A DNA stretch of 64,000 nucleotides from Cohnella pontilimi (GTDB lineage: Bacteria > Bacillota > Bacilli > Paenibacillales > Paenibacillaceae), in NCBI RefSeq assembly GCF_005049045.1, contig NZ_SUPK01000004.1, positions 186,001-250,000 of the forward strand, written 5' to 3'. Of this stretch, positions 1 to 8,470 are shown one piece after another; the stretch's first letter is position 1; every line of letters starts with the position of its first letter. The translations under genes and the position numbers were made by a program. Under the pieces are notes generated by a model that was not told where the DNA came from, ran no database searches, and saw nothing but the letters and a program-made list of their open reading frames with translations.

Positions 1-2
1 TC

Positions 3-1592
3 GGCAAACCTCCGATTATGAAAATCAAGAACGGCGTGCTCGTCCGCAATCTGGATGTCCGTGATATTGAGTTCGGGAATTATTCGTACAAAGACGAACT
101 GGACGTCGCCAACGTCGAGCGCTCTTCGCAAACAGGCCAAGTGTTCACCACCGAAAGCATGGTCGGCGGCAAGCGTGTGCTCAAAAGCTTTATCCCGCTG
201 AGCGAGGGAAAGAAGTACGTCGTCGGCGTCAGCTTCGACGGGAACGTCATCCGGCAGGATTTGAACCGGCAGCTGATCATTCACTGCGTCATCTCGCTCG
301 GACTGGTTGTCGCCGCTTGGATTTCAAGCTACTTCATCGCCGGCTTCCTCATCCGGCCGCTCAATCAAATCGTGCGGCATGTGAACGAGATCGCGCAAGG
401 CCGGTTTACCCGCAAAATCACCGTCCGCCGTCATGACGAGCTCGGCCTGCTCTCCTCCCGCGTCAACACGATGGCCGACAGTCTGCAGACCTATATGGGG
501 CAGCTCATCGATACGGCCAAAGAGCTGCGCGGAACGAAGGAATCTTTGGAGTCTTTCTTTAATCATACGTCGGACGCGATACACGTTACCGACCTGGAAG
601 GCCGCGTCATCCAGGTCAACAAAGCGTTCGAAAAAATGTACGGGTGGACCGCGGAAGAAACTTTGCACCAGCCGCTCATGATCATTCCGGAGGATAAACG
701 CGGGGAGTTCGAGGAAATCAGCGTCCGCATCCTGAATGGGGAATCGGTCACCGACTATGAGACGGTGCGGGTCACCAAAGCCGGCCAAACGATCGATACA
801 AGCATCACCGTCTCTCCGATCCGGAGCGAGAGCGGAGAAATCGTGGCCATCGCCGTCATCTCCCGCGACATTACCGCGAGGAAACAGACCGAGGAGCTGA
901 TCCGCCGTTCGGAGAAGCTCTCCGTGGTCGGGCAGCTGGCTGCCGGCGTCGCGCACGAAATCCGTAATCCGCTGGCGACGATCCGCGGGTTCGTCCAACT
1001 GATTCAAGAGCAAGGTGCGCTCGCCCAGCCCTATGATAAAATCATGCTTTCCGAATTGGACCGGATCAATTTTATCGTCAGCGAATTCCTTGTGCTGGCT
1101 AAGCCGCAAGCGCAAAACTTCGAATCCGCGGAGCTGCGCTCGATCCTCGACGACATTATTGTGCTGCTGGGTTCTCAGGCGATTCTGCACAATGTGGAGA
1201 TCGTCCCCCGCTTCGCTTCCAGCATGCCGCCGCTCGTCTGCGAGGTGAACCAGCTGAAGCAGGTATTCCTAAACGTGCTCAAAAATGCGCTCGAGGCTAT
1301 GCCGGAAGGCGGCAAAATCACGATCGATCTTTTCGAAGTTCCGGATGAAAATATGGTGGCGGCGCGGATTTGCGACGAAGGCGTCGGGATACCTGCAGAC
1401 CTGCTTCCGAGGCTGGGCGAACCGTTCTTCACCAACAAAGAAACCGGAACCGGCTTAGGGCTGATGGTGTCCCAGCGAATCATCGCCAACCACAAGGGCA
1501 GCATGAAAATCGAGAGCGCTGTGGGACAAGGAACCTGCGTTGAAATCCGGCTCCCCGCGGCCGTTATCCCAAGAAAGGAGCAGGCTGGATGA
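3..1592 (+). CDS. Sensor histidine kinase, sporulation-kinase type, 5'-truncated by window
   Basis: Membrane sensor kinase that should autophosphorylate on His and pass phosphate to a response regulator. The frame is open to the left edge, so the true start lies outside; the first ATG is at 18. Counted from that Met: end of an extracellular Cache-like sensor (1-80), one transmembrane segment (about 88-112), HAMP (about 110-160), PAS (about 170-290), HisKA with GVAHEIRNPLATIRGF and phospho-acceptor His313, then HATPase with N box (NVLKNALEAMPEGG), G1 (DEGVGIP) and G2 (GTGLGL). The domain order and H box resemble Bacillus Kin-type kinases feeding Spo0F, but no partner regulator is adjacent, so that role is inference. 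The stop overlaps the next start (ATGA), indicating translational coupling. Confidence 0.9.
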   Translation, partial: GKPPIMKIKNGVLVRNLDVRDIEFGNYSYKDELDVANVERSSQTGQVFTTESMVGGKRVLKSFIPLSEGKKYVVGVSFDGNVIRQDLNRQLIIHCVISLGLVVAAWISSYFIAGFLIRPLNQIVRHVNEIAQGRFTRKITVRRHDELGLLSSRVNTMADSLQTYMGQLIDTAKELRGTKESLESFFNHTSDAIHVTDLEGRVIQVNKAFEKMYGWTAEETLHQPLMIIPEDKRGEFEEISVRILNGESVTDYETVRVTKAGQTIDTSITVSPIRSESGEIVAIAVISRDITARKQTEELIRRSEKLSVVGQLAAGVAHEIRNPLATIRGFVQLIQEQGALAQPYDKIMLSELDRINFIVSEFLVLAKPQAQNFESAELRSILDDIIVLLGSQAILHNVEIVPRFASSMPPLVCEVNQLKQVFLNVLKNALEAMPEGGKITIDLFEVPDENMVAARICDEGVGIPADLLPRLGEPFFTNKETGTGLGLMVSQRIIANHKGSMKIESAVGQGTCVEIRLPAAVIPRKEQAG

Positions 1593-2089
1593 TAGAGTTC
1601 ACCGCCTCTAAAGCGCAACTTGAAGATACCGATGCCGTGAAGCGATTGCTGGTCCGAACGGCGGAATGGCTGAAGAGCAAAGGCTCCACCCAATGGAGCG
1701 GGCTTCTTCACGGAGAAGATTACCACGATACCGCCGGAGCGATCCGGCGCGGAGACGTGTATGTGTTTCATGTGGGCGGCGTGCTGGCGGGGACGGTCAT
1801 TTTGCTGCAGCAGCCCAGCGCGTGGGACCGCGATCTATGGGGAGACGAAGGGCATGAACCTTCGATCTACCTGCATCGGCTGGCGATCAACCGCGAGCTC
1901 GGCGGCACGGGTCTCGGCACCCGGATCATGCGCTGGGCGGAGACGGGCATCCGTTTTCCCGGCAAGGACCGTATCCGGCTGGACTGTATCGCGGACAATC
2001 CGGTGCTCAACCGCTTCTATTCCGGACTGGGTTACGAATTCAAAGGCACCGCGCCTACCGGCTTCAACCTGTATGAGAAGAAACTGTGA
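1589..2089 (+). CDS. GNAT-family N-acetyltransferase
   Basis: Cytoplasmic acetyl-CoA-dependent acyltransferase of 166 residues, the usual length of a single GNAT domain. The acetyl-CoA pyrophosphate loop is visible as the LHRLAINRELGGTGLGTRIM region (about 91-110), followed by the C-terminal LDCIADNPVLNRFYSGLGYE strand-helix typical of the fold. Its substrate cannot be told from sequence. The start codon overlaps the stop of the upstream kinase by four bases, so the two are co-translated; whether the enzyme has any part in the kinase's signalling is unknown. Confidence 0.85.
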   Translation: MIEFTASKAQLEDTDAVKRLLVRTAEWLKSKGSTQWSGLLHGEDYHDTAGAIRRGDVYVFHVGGVLAGTVILLQQPSAWDRDLWGDEGHEPSIYLHRLAINRELGGTGLGTRIMRWAETGIRFPGKDRIRLDCIADNPVLNRFYSGLGYEFKGTAPTGFNLYEKKL

Positions 2090-2160
2090 CGGAATTCGCC
2101 GACTATGACGCTATATAACGGGGAATACTATCCGCGATTTTAGCGCCATGAGGGGGCAGT

Positions 2161-2352
2161 ATGGTGAGCGACGAGCTGGAAGTGGATTCCGACGTCCGAG
2201 AAGACCGCGGGCGGGAAGCTTTGTTGGACGAATCGTTTAACAATTGGGTGACACGTAATATCGATCAACAAACTAGGCAGCAGATGGATCTCACGGATGT
2301 CCCGAACGGCAACGTATGGGACTCCGCGGACCGTGTAGACGGCGGTACATAA
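2161..2352 (+). CDS. Small acidic hypothetical protein (63 aa)
   Basis: No family recognised. The reading frame follows a purine-rich GAGGGGG ribosome binding site and ends five bases before an intrinsic terminator, which is the main reason to accept it as a gene. The product is strongly acidic and soluble, with no signal peptide, membrane segment or cysteine, and contains the peptide SFNNWVTRNIDQQTRQQMD. It could be the last gene of the kinase-GNAT transcript or have its own promoter in the 70 bases before it. Confidence 0.5.
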   Translation: MVSDELEVDSDVREDRGREALLDESFNNWVTRNIDQQTRQQMDLTDVPNGNVWDSADRVDGGT

Positions 2353-2356
2353 ACAG

Positions 2357-2397
2357 AGGACCATCAGGGATCCGAACATTCCCTGACGGTCCTTTTT
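2357..2397 (+). terminator. Intrinsic terminator after the 63-aa gene
   Basis: Inverted repeat of 14 bases (AGGACCATCAGGGA against TCCCTGACGGTCCT, one mismatch) with a 9-base loop followed by TTTTT. It closes the left + strand transcription unit. Confidence 0.85.
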
Positions 2398-2420
2398 ACG
2401 CTTCAAAGCCGGCTCCCCTT

Positions 2421-2616
2421 CTGCTGTAGTCCGAATTCGCCGAATTGCACAGCTATGCCCGCCGATTCTTCACTCTGTAGTCCGATTTTGCCCACTTAGA
2501 CGCGCAAGTGATGAGTGCTATCAAGGAAAAGCGTCCATTAGCTGGGTTTTTTCGGATTAGAACAGATGTGATGGACGATACCGTAGCAGTAATTGGGCAA
2601 AACCTGACTACAGCAG
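2421..2616. repeat. MITE-like element or degenerate 25-bp tandem repeat with inverted ends
   Basis: Gene-free stretch between the terminator and importer 1. Its left side starts CTGCTGTAGTCCGAATTCGCC and its right side, read on the other strand, CTGCTGTAGTCAGGTTTTGCCC; a further left copy at 2474 (CTGTAGTCCGATTTTGCCCA) matches the right end at 18 of 20 bases. The left side is built from three degenerate units of about 25 bases (2424, 2451, 2474). No reading frame for a transposase is present. Related units occur at 52.47-52.61 kb. A non-autonomous mobile element or a dispersed intergenic repeat are both possible. Confidence 0.5.
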
Positions 2617-2644
2617 CAGTGGATGCTCCGTTGCTGTAAAAATG

Positions 2645-3478
2645 TTACCCCTTCGTCCCGCCTTGCATGCCGAAGCCTTTGGACATGAACCGCTGCGAGA
2701 GTATATACAGCATAACCGACGGAATCGCGTACAGTACCGAAAACGCCGCCAATTTTCCGTAGTCCACCATTCCGTATTGCCCGAAGAACTGATAAAGCTT
2801 GAGCGAAGCCGGGAATTTCTCAGGTGTGTTCAGCAGAATATACGGGACGAAAAAATTGCCCCAGCTGCCCGAGAACGTAAAGATGGCGACCGTGCAAATG
2901 CCCGGAATCATCAAGGGCGCGACCACTTTGCGAATGCCGGCAAACACCGATGCCCCATCGACCCACGCCGCTTCTTCCATATCGTTCGGCACCGAATCCA
3001 TGAAGTTTTTGAGCATCCATATGCCATAAGGCATCGCAGACGCCACATAAAACAAGATGACCCCGAAAATGTTGTCGTACAGCTTGAGGCTCAGGAACAA
3101 TTGATAAACGGGCACCATCACGGCGGTAATCGGCAACGACGTCATGAACAAAATGGTCAGCATGAACGACTTCTTATACTTCAATTGATAGCGGGACAAC
3201 GGATACGCCGCCAGCAGTCCGATGACCACCACGAGCAGCGCTTGTCCGAGCGACATGAGAAGACCGATCCCGAATGCGCGCTGATTGGGGCGGCTGCTGA
3301 CGACGTCGATATAGTTGTTCGCGGTCACCTTGTGCGGCATTTTCAGGGACTGCATCGCGTTCGTATCGAGCGACGACACGAGCACCCACAGCAGAGGAAG
3401 CAGAAAACAGATGCCGATGAACGTTAAAATCGCGTATGGCATGATGCGGTAAATGATTTTGCGCTGTTTCGCATTCAT
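2645..3478 (-). CDS. CUT1 ABC sugar permease, MalG-type (importer 1)
   Basis: Inner-membrane subunit of a carbohydrate importer. The 277-residue protein has six hydrophobic segments and the cytoplasmic EAA loop (EEAAWVDGASVFAGIRKVVA, about residues 185-205) that docks the ATPase. The C-terminus ends in the short GGTKG tail common to MalG-type subunits. It is the last gene of a three-gene unit after the MalF-type permease (19-base gap) and the binding protein. AAGGAGA precedes the ATG. No ATPase gene is nearby, so a shared MsmX-type ATPase is expected. The sugar is unknown. Confidence 0.92.
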   Translation of the reverse strand: MNAKQRKIIYRIMPYAILTFIGICFLLPLLWVLVSSLDTNAMQSLKMPHKVTANNYIDVVSSRPNQRAFGIGLLMSLGQALLVVVIGLLAAYPLSRYQLKYKKSFMLTILFMTSLPITAVMVPVYQLFLSLKLYDNIFGVILFYVASAMPYGIWMLKNFMDSVPNDMEEAAWVDGASVFAGIRKVVAPLMIPGICTVAIFTFSGSWGNFFVPYILLNTPEKFPASLKLYQFFGQYGMVDYGKLAAFSVLYAIPSVMLYILSQRFMSKGFGMQGGTKG

Positions 3479-3497
3479 ACGATGTCTCCTTGTCCGA

Positions 3498-4394
3498 TTA
3501 CTCTTTCACCGAGCGAATATAGAACAAGCTCAGCACCACGCCCATGATGAGCAGGAGTAAGGAGATGGCGGTTCCGTAGCCGAGCTGATAATTGACGAAG
3601 GCCTGGTTATACATAAAAATCGGCAAAGTTGTCGTGGAGGTACCCGGACCTCCTCCGGTCATCGCGTAGATGAGTCCGAATACGCCGAGCGTCTGCAGGG
3701 TCACCAGCATGGCATTCGTTGTAATGGTTTGTTTGATATAGGGAAGCACGATCCGGTACAATATTTGCCACCTCGACGCGCCGTCCACAACCGCCGCTTC
3801 TTCGATCTCATTCGGCACATCATCTAGCGCCGCTTGAAACACGAGCATCGAGAATGCGGTGCCGTGCCAGATGTTGGCCAAAATAATCGTCAGCATAGGA
3901 ACGGTATACAGCCACGTGACAGCCGAAATGCCGAAAAACTCAAGGATCATATTCAGCGTGCCTTCATCTCCGAAAAAGCTGTACAGACACAGTGCACACA
4001 CAATTTCCGGCGTAACCCAGCCCGCCAGCACGACCGTACCGATCACACGCCGAAACGTTCTATTTTTATGCTTCATGAGTAAGGCGATGATGAATCCCAA
4101 CACCTGCTGGCCGATGACGGCCGAACCCATCAAGAACACGAGCGTATTCCAAATGCTGATTCGGACGGTTGGGTCTTCCCACATATGAACGTAGTTATCG
4201 AATCCGATGAACTTCAATTCCTTCGCGGCTTCACCGGTCAGGGCCAAGTTCGTGAAGGAATACAAAAAGGTCAGCAAAATCGGATAAATGAAAAATACGA
4301 GCATGATGGCGATCGAGGGGAATAAAAAATAGAACCATGTGAAGTTTGTCCTTCTTCTTCTCTGATAGAGAACATTAGCCGTCACGCTGCTCAT
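3498..4394 (-). CDS. CUT1 ABC sugar permease, MalF-type (importer 1)
   Basis: Membrane partner of the MalG-type subunit. The start is placed at the ATG at 4394 because GGGAGGAG lies 8 bases upstream; a longer frame exists but would translate through an RNA hairpin. The N-terminus has a basic RRRRTNF stretch before the first membrane helix, then further helices; the EAA loop reads EEAAVVDGASRWQILYRIVL. The motif MTGGGPGTSTTTLPIFMYNQ near the end is typical of this subunit. Translated downstream of a binding-protein gene from which it is separated by a strong hairpin. Confidence 0.92.
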   Translation of the reverse strand: MSSVTANVLYQRRRRTNFTWFYFLFPSIAIMLVFFIYPILLTFLYSFTNLALTGEAAKELKFIGFDNYVHMWEDPTVRISIWNTLVFLMGSAVIGQQVLGFIIALLMKHKNRTFRRVIGTVVLAGWVTPEIVCALCLYSFFGDEGTLNMILEFFGISAVTWLYTVPMLTIILANIWHGTAFSMLVFQAALDDVPNEIEEAAVVDGASRWQILYRIVLPYIKQTITTNAMLVTLQTLGVFGLIYAMTGGGPGTSTTTLPIFMYNQAFVNYQLGYGTAISLLLLIMGVVLSLFYIRSVKE

Positions 4395-4426
4395 GCATCG
4401 CTCTCCTCCCGCGCGCGGTAAATAGC

Positions 4427-4480
4427 AAAAACCGCTTGCCCAAGCACACCTGCATCGCCGCAGGATCCGCTTGGGCAAGC
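4427..4480 (-). terminator. Hairpin between binding protein 1 and its permeases
   Basis: On the minus strand GCTTGCCCAAGC pairs perfectly with GCTTGGGCAAGC; the loop itself contains a second stem (CCTGC/GCAGG). A GGTTTTT run follows, so it may act as a partial terminator that lets some transcription through to the permeases, as well as protecting the binding-protein mRNA end. Confidence 0.75.
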
Positions 4481-4490
4481 TTGCTTCCTA

Positions 4491-5951
4491 TTACTTCTCG
4501 ACTATTTTATCCTTGCCGACAATCCGGGTGACATCCTGCGCATATTTCTTCGCGGCATTTTCCGGCGATGTGCCCGATGCGACCGATTCGACCATCGTCT
4601 GGATTTGCGTGGACACTTCCGGATATTTGTCCTGTGCGGGACGGAATTCCGCTTTCTGCAAAAAGTCCGTAGAGATTTCATTGAACGGCATCGCCGTATA
4701 CTCCGGATCTTTGCCTACATCCGCGCGAACCGTAATGTTGCCGGAGGCGAGGATGAGCTTTTTCGTATTGTCTTTATTGAGCGCGTATTTGATAAAATCC
4801 CACGCCTCGTCTTTATGCTTCGCATTCGCCGGAATGGACAATGCCCAGCCTCCGGCAAGCGTGATGGCACCCGGGTCCTGGCCTTTGTTGGTCGGGAACG
4901 CCGTAAAGCCCAGCACGTCTTTGTACTCCGGCCATGGAGCGGCGCCGTTGGACAAGTAATTGCCCGCGATCCAAGAGCCGTCCAATGAGATAGCGAGCTT
5001 GCCTTGCGGCAAATATTCACGAGAGGAAGTATTGCCGGCCTGACCGTTCAAAACTTTGGACAACGGCGGACCGAGCTTCTCTTTGTTCACGGTCGAAACG
5101 AAATTCAGAGCATCGAGAATGCCTTGACTCTTCACGATCCATTTACCGCTGGCATCGTCGTAGAGCCGCTCGCCCGTTCCGTACAGCAGCATCTCATAGG
5201 TTTGCATGGAGGTGGCTTCGCCAGTGGCCTTGCCCATGTTCATCCAAATCGGAACGACGTTTTTCACTTTTTCTTTGACGGTTCTTGCTGCTTGGAGGAC
5301 TTCATCCCAGTTTTTCGGATGCCAATCTTCCGGAAGACCGGCTTGCTTGAAAATCTGCTTGTTATACCAAAGTCCGCGGGAATCGGTGTTATAAGGCACG
5401 CCGTACACTTTGCCGTCGCTGGCCGTCACGCCCTTTTTCAACGCTTCGATGAAGGAACCGTTCGTCCAGTCTTCCCAACCGCTTACTCTGTCGTCCATCG
5501 GTGTCAGGTATCCCGCGCTGGCGTCGGAGTTAATCATGAAGGTGTCTTCCGTCACGATATCCGGCGCCGTGTCCGGCGACTTGAGCGCCAAGGCGATCTT
5601 CGCGAAGTAATCGCCTTCGGACGCCTGAATCGGTGTTTGTTTGATTTCGACATTTTTGTTCGGATAGCTGGCTTTCACTTCCTCGATCCACTTATACAGC
5701 GTTCCTTCTGGTCCCCGTCCGTCATCCCGGTATGTAATCGTGATTGTCGTCTTCTCTGCAGGTGTCGTCTCGCTCGGCGAAGCGGACGGACTCGGTTCGG
5801 CCGATTGGCTCGGCTCCGCAGAAGGACTGTTGGACGCCGGCGGGCTGCTGGCCTCAGAGTTGTTTCCTTTGCTGGAACAACCGGCGATTAGCAATGCGAT
5901 ACATAATAACGCCGAGGTGATGATCATCCATCTCTTTTTACTTCTAACCAT
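4491..5951 (-). CDS. Extracellular sugar-binding lipoprotein, CUT1 (importer 1)
   Basis: Family 1 solute-binding protein anchored outside the membrane. From the ATG at 5951 (AAAGGAGGGG upstream) there is a basic start (MVRSKKRW), a hydrophobic segment and the lipobox LIAGC. A long Ser/Pro/Glu/Ala-rich linker (about residues 35-65) precedes the binding domain. An in-frame GTG at 5978 also has an AAAGGAGG site, so two starts are possible. First gene of importer 1. The stretch 5952-6095 upstream should hold the promoter, but no convincing -35/-10 pair was found there. Substrate not predictable from sequence. Confidence 0.92.
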   Translation of the reverse strand: MVRSKKRWMIITSALLCIALLIAGCSSKGNNSEASSPPASNSPSAEPSQSAEPSPSASPSETTPAEKTTITITYRDDGRGPEGTLYKWIEEVKASYPNKNVEIKQTPIQASEGDYFAKIALALKSPDTAPDIVTEDTFMINSDASAGYLTPMDDRVSGWEDWTNGSFIEALKKGVTASDGKVYGVPYNTDSRGLWYNKQIFKQAGLPEDWHPKNWDEVLQAARTVKEKVKNVVPIWMNMGKATGEATSMQTYEMLLYGTGERLYDDASGKWIVKSQGILDALNFVSTVNKEKLGPPLSKVLNGQAGNTSSREYLPQGKLAISLDGSWIAGNYLSNGAAPWPEYKDVLGFTAFPTNKGQDPGAITLAGGWALSIPANAKHKDEAWDFIKYALNKDNTKKLILASGNITVRADVGKDPEYTAMPFNEISTDFLQKAEFRPAQDKYPEVSTQIQTMVESVASGTSPENAAKKYAQDVTRIVGKDKIVEK

Positions 5952-6095
5952 GCTTTCCCCTCCTTTGCTGTTTCTCACCTTTCTTCCTCCTTTAACCAAA
6001 TTTACAAGATAGTTAACAAGTAAATAGTAAAGGTTTACATCGGAATTTGTTGTCGATGCGTACTGCTGAAAGGATGGAACTATCGTCGAAACAAC

Positions 6096-6124
6096 AAAAA
6101 CCGGCTCCTATTTTCGGGAGCCGG
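6096..6124 (-). terminator. Intrinsic terminator after ferritin-like gene
   Basis: On the minus strand CCGGCTCC pairs with GGAGCCGG across a 9-base loop and is followed by TTTTTG. It ends the transcript carrying the ferritin-like gene, so importer 1 needs its own promoter. Confidence 0.85.
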
Positions 6125-6141
6125 CCGGCATGGATTTAATT

Positions 6142-6570
6142 TTATGAGATTAAAAAATACAAGAACCAGACGGCATGGTTTTGCTCGTCGGCGGCTATGC
6201 GTCTGAAGCTTTCTTTAATGAACGGGTCGCGAGCCTGATCCGAAGCTGCGAGATAGAAATCGACCGTATCCTGTTCATCCTTAAACGCAAATTGCAATCC
6301 CGCCCGATATTCGGCAGGACAGCTCTCCGTGATTTGCGGAACAGGCTGTCGACCGGTTAATACCGTGTAGATCTGCGAAAATATGTGAAAATGACGAATT
6401 TCATCTTGCCGGATTTCGAGAATCTGCCGACGCACTTCCTCATTTGGAGCCAAGCGGGCTAACCTTTCGTAGCACGAGATCGCGCTGTATTCCCCGTTTA
6501 TCGCTTTTGTTAGGTTCTGAATTAACGTTGGATCCGCCTGCGGACGGAAATCATAACCGTAATCATACAT
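6142..6570 (-). CDS. Ferritin-like (rubrerythrin-type) four-helix protein
   Basis: Small cytoplasmic protein of 142 residues with the paired Glu/His pattern of di-iron four-helix bundles: E27 in the first helix (NGEYSAISCYERLA), then EIRQDEIRHFHIF, later FKDEQDTVDFY and AADEQNHAVWFLYF. The two ExxH-type motifs could hold a di-iron site. Related Bacilli proteins are annotated as ferritin-like or spore-associated; the exact role is unknown. It lies 91 bases after the dehydrogenase that ends the catabolic locus, with no terminator seen between them, so read-through is possible. Confidence 0.75.
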   Translation of the reverse strand: MYDYGYDFRPQADPTLIQNLTKAINGEYSAISCYERLARLAPNEEVRRQILEIRQDEIRHFHIFSQIYTVLTGRQPVPQITESCPAEYRAGLQFAFKDEQDTVDFYLAASDQARDPFIKESFRRIAADEQNHAVWFLYFLIS

Positions 6571-6661
6571 ACGAGCTAACCCCCATGGATAATGTCACTG
6601 CCAACATATGAGCAAAAATAGGCAGGTGTACATTGTCCACGGGCTCGGTTGAAACAATAAC

Positions 6662-7618
6662 TCATCTCACCACATTGATTGATTTTCCCTTCAGGAAAGC
6701 CTCCACATTCTTCACGGCCGCATCCAGAAGTCTCTGCCTCGCTTCTTGGGTCGCCCAGGCGATATGGGGCGTAATCACACAGTTTTTCGCCGTCAGCAGC
6801 GGAGAACCGTTCCGCGGAGGTTCGGCCGACAGCACGTCGAGGGCGGCTCCTGCCAGACGTCCCTCGTTGAGCGCGTCCGCGACATCCTGTTCGACAAGCA
6901 GCTTGCCCCGCGAAGTATTGATTAGAAAAGCCGACGGTTTCATGCGCGACAACGCCCGGCGGTCGATCAGCCCCTCCGTGTCGGGAGTAAGCGGGCAATG
7001 CAACGACACGACATCTGACGTCTCCAGCACATCGTCCAGACTCGCCCACTCGATGAAAGCGTGCGGCGGAGCCCCTTCCATGCGCCTCGTATATGCCTTC
7101 ACTTTCATGCCGAAAGCCGCCGCTATCTCGGCCGTTCGCGCGCCGATGCGTCCCATGCCGATGATACCGAACGTTTTGCCCGCCAACTCCAGCAGCGGTG
7201 TACGCCAATAAGAGAAGTCGATGCTGCTTGTCCATTCTCCCCGCTTCACCGACTCATCGTGCCGCCCGACATGGTGACACAGCTCGAGCAGCATGGCAAA
7301 TACAAATTGCGCCACAGAATCGGTAGAGTAAGCCGGCACATTGGCGACGACAATTCCTCGCTCGGACGCTTCTTTCGCATCGACCACATCGTAGCCGGTC
7401 GCGAGCACGCCGATGTACCGCAGCCCCGGCAGCTCTGCCAAGGTTTCTTTCCGAAGCGGCGTTTTGTTCGTCAATAAAATTTCCGAACCCCGAGCCCTCT
7501 CGATAATCAGATCGGCAGGCGTGCGATCATATACCGTCACGTCCCCGAGCCGCTCAAGCCCACTCCAGCTTAAATCTCCCGGATTCAATGCATATCCGTC
7601 TAGTACGGTAATTTTCAT
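6662..7618 (-). CDS. D-isomer-specific 2-hydroxyacid dehydrogenase (glycerate/hydroxypyruvate type)
   Basis: NAD(P)-dependent oxidoreductase interconverting a 2-oxoacid and a D-2-hydroxyacid. The 318-residue length is standard. The Rossmann motif GIIGMGRIGARTAEIAAAFG sits near residue 150, and the catalytic triad is visible: Arg in NTSRGKLL, Glu in LSAEPPRNG and His in ITPHIAWATQEAR. Last gene of the long catabolic locus; its ATG directly follows the TAA of the permease. Hydroxypyruvate, tartronate semialdehyde isomers or glyoxylate are likely product-type substrates by family; the true one is unknown. Confidence 0.88.
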   Translation of the reverse strand: MKITVLDGYALNPGDLSWSGLERLGDVTVYDRTPADLIIERARGSEILLTNKTPLRKETLAELPGLRYIGVLATGYDVVDAKEASERGIVVANVPAYSTDSVAQFVFAMLLELCHHVGRHDESVKRGEWTSSIDFSYWRTPLLELAGKTFGIIGMGRIGARTAEIAAAFGMKVKAYTRRMEGAPPHAFIEWASLDDVLETSDVVSLHCPLTPDTEGLIDRRALSRMKPSAFLINTSRGKLLVEQDVADALNEGRLAGAALDVLSAEPPRNGSPLLTAKNCVITPHIAWATQEARQRLLDAAVKNVEAFLKGKSINVVR

Positions 7619-8458
7619 TTAGCCTTTCACTCCACCGGCTGCAATGCCCTCGATTAAATAACGCTGGAAAAATACAAACATGACAAACACGGGAATCAAA
7701 GTAAGGAACGACATGCTGAACAAGGCGCCCCATGAGCTTTCCCCCATTGAATCCGTAAACATGCGAAGCGCCAGCGCGACCGTGAATTTGCGGATATCAC
7801 TAAGATACAGCAGTTGACTGAAAAAATCATTCCAAGTCCATATAAACGTGAAAATGGTCGTGGTAATCAAAGCCGGCAGCGTGAGCGGAAGAATAACATA
7901 CCCGAACATGCGGATCGGTCCGCAGCCGTCGATTTCTGCGGCTTGGTCCAATTCTCTGGGCAGTGATCGGATGAATTGCACGATGAGGAAAATAAAGAAT
8001 CCTTCCGTGGCAAAGAACTTCGGCAGAGTTAAAGGCAGGTAGGTATTAATCCAGTGCAGCTTATTGAACATGATATACTGCGGGATGACGGTGACGTGGA
8101 AGGGAAGCATCATCGTCGTGAGCATGATGGCGAAAAAAGTGTTTTTCAAAAAGAATTTCAACCGCGAAAACGCGTAAGCAGCCATCGAGCAGGAAAACAA
8201 AGTGCCGATGATGGACAAAAGCGTGATATAAAAGGTATTTAAAAAAAACGTGCCGAAAGTGACGCCCGAGACGCCTTTCCACCCCTGAACGTAGTTATCG
8301 AGAGTAACTTTCGTCGGGATCAATGATGTATTTGTAAAGATTTCCGTATTGTCCTTGAATGAGCTGATGAGCATCCAGATCAGCGGGTACAGCATGATCA
8401 AGCAGCCGGCGATGATCGGGATATGATAGACCAGTCTGGCGCTTCCTCTGATGGGCAC
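7619..8458 (-). CDS. CUT1 ABC sugar permease, MalG-type (importer 2)
   Basis: Six-helix membrane subunit of importer 2. It starts with GTG at 8458, seven bases after AGAGGTGA. The EAA loop reads DQAAEIDGCGPIRMFGYVIL, and the protein ends in the usual GGVKG. It lies 12 bases after the MalF-type subunit and abuts the dehydrogenase gene, so it belongs to the catabolic transcript. Its presence ties the enzymes of the locus to import of a sugar-like solute. Confidence 0.92.
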   Translation of the reverse strand: MPIRGSARLVYHIPIIAGCLIMLYPLIWMLISSFKDNTEIFTNTSLIPTKVTLDNYVQGWKGVSGVTFGTFFLNTFYITLLSIIGTLFSCSMAAYAFSRLKFFLKNTFFAIMLTTMMLPFHVTVIPQYIMFNKLHWINTYLPLTLPKFFATEGFFIFLIVQFIRSLPRELDQAAEIDGCGPIRMFGYVILPLTLPALITTTIFTFIWTWNDFFSQLLYLSDIRKFTVALALRMFTDSMGESSWGALFSMSFLTLIPVFVMFVFFQRYLIEGIAAGGVKG

Positions 8459-8470
8459 GAAACATCACCT

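Noticed and set aside
6571..6661. Possible terminator between dehydrogenase and ferritin-like gene
   Set aside because: No stem with a U tract could be found; a start signal for the ferritin gene is also not clear.
6576..7235. Minus-strand frame of 219 codons overlapping the 2-hydroxyacid dehydrogenase
   Set aside because: Out of frame with the dehydrogenase, which has its complete catalytic triad; no start signal.
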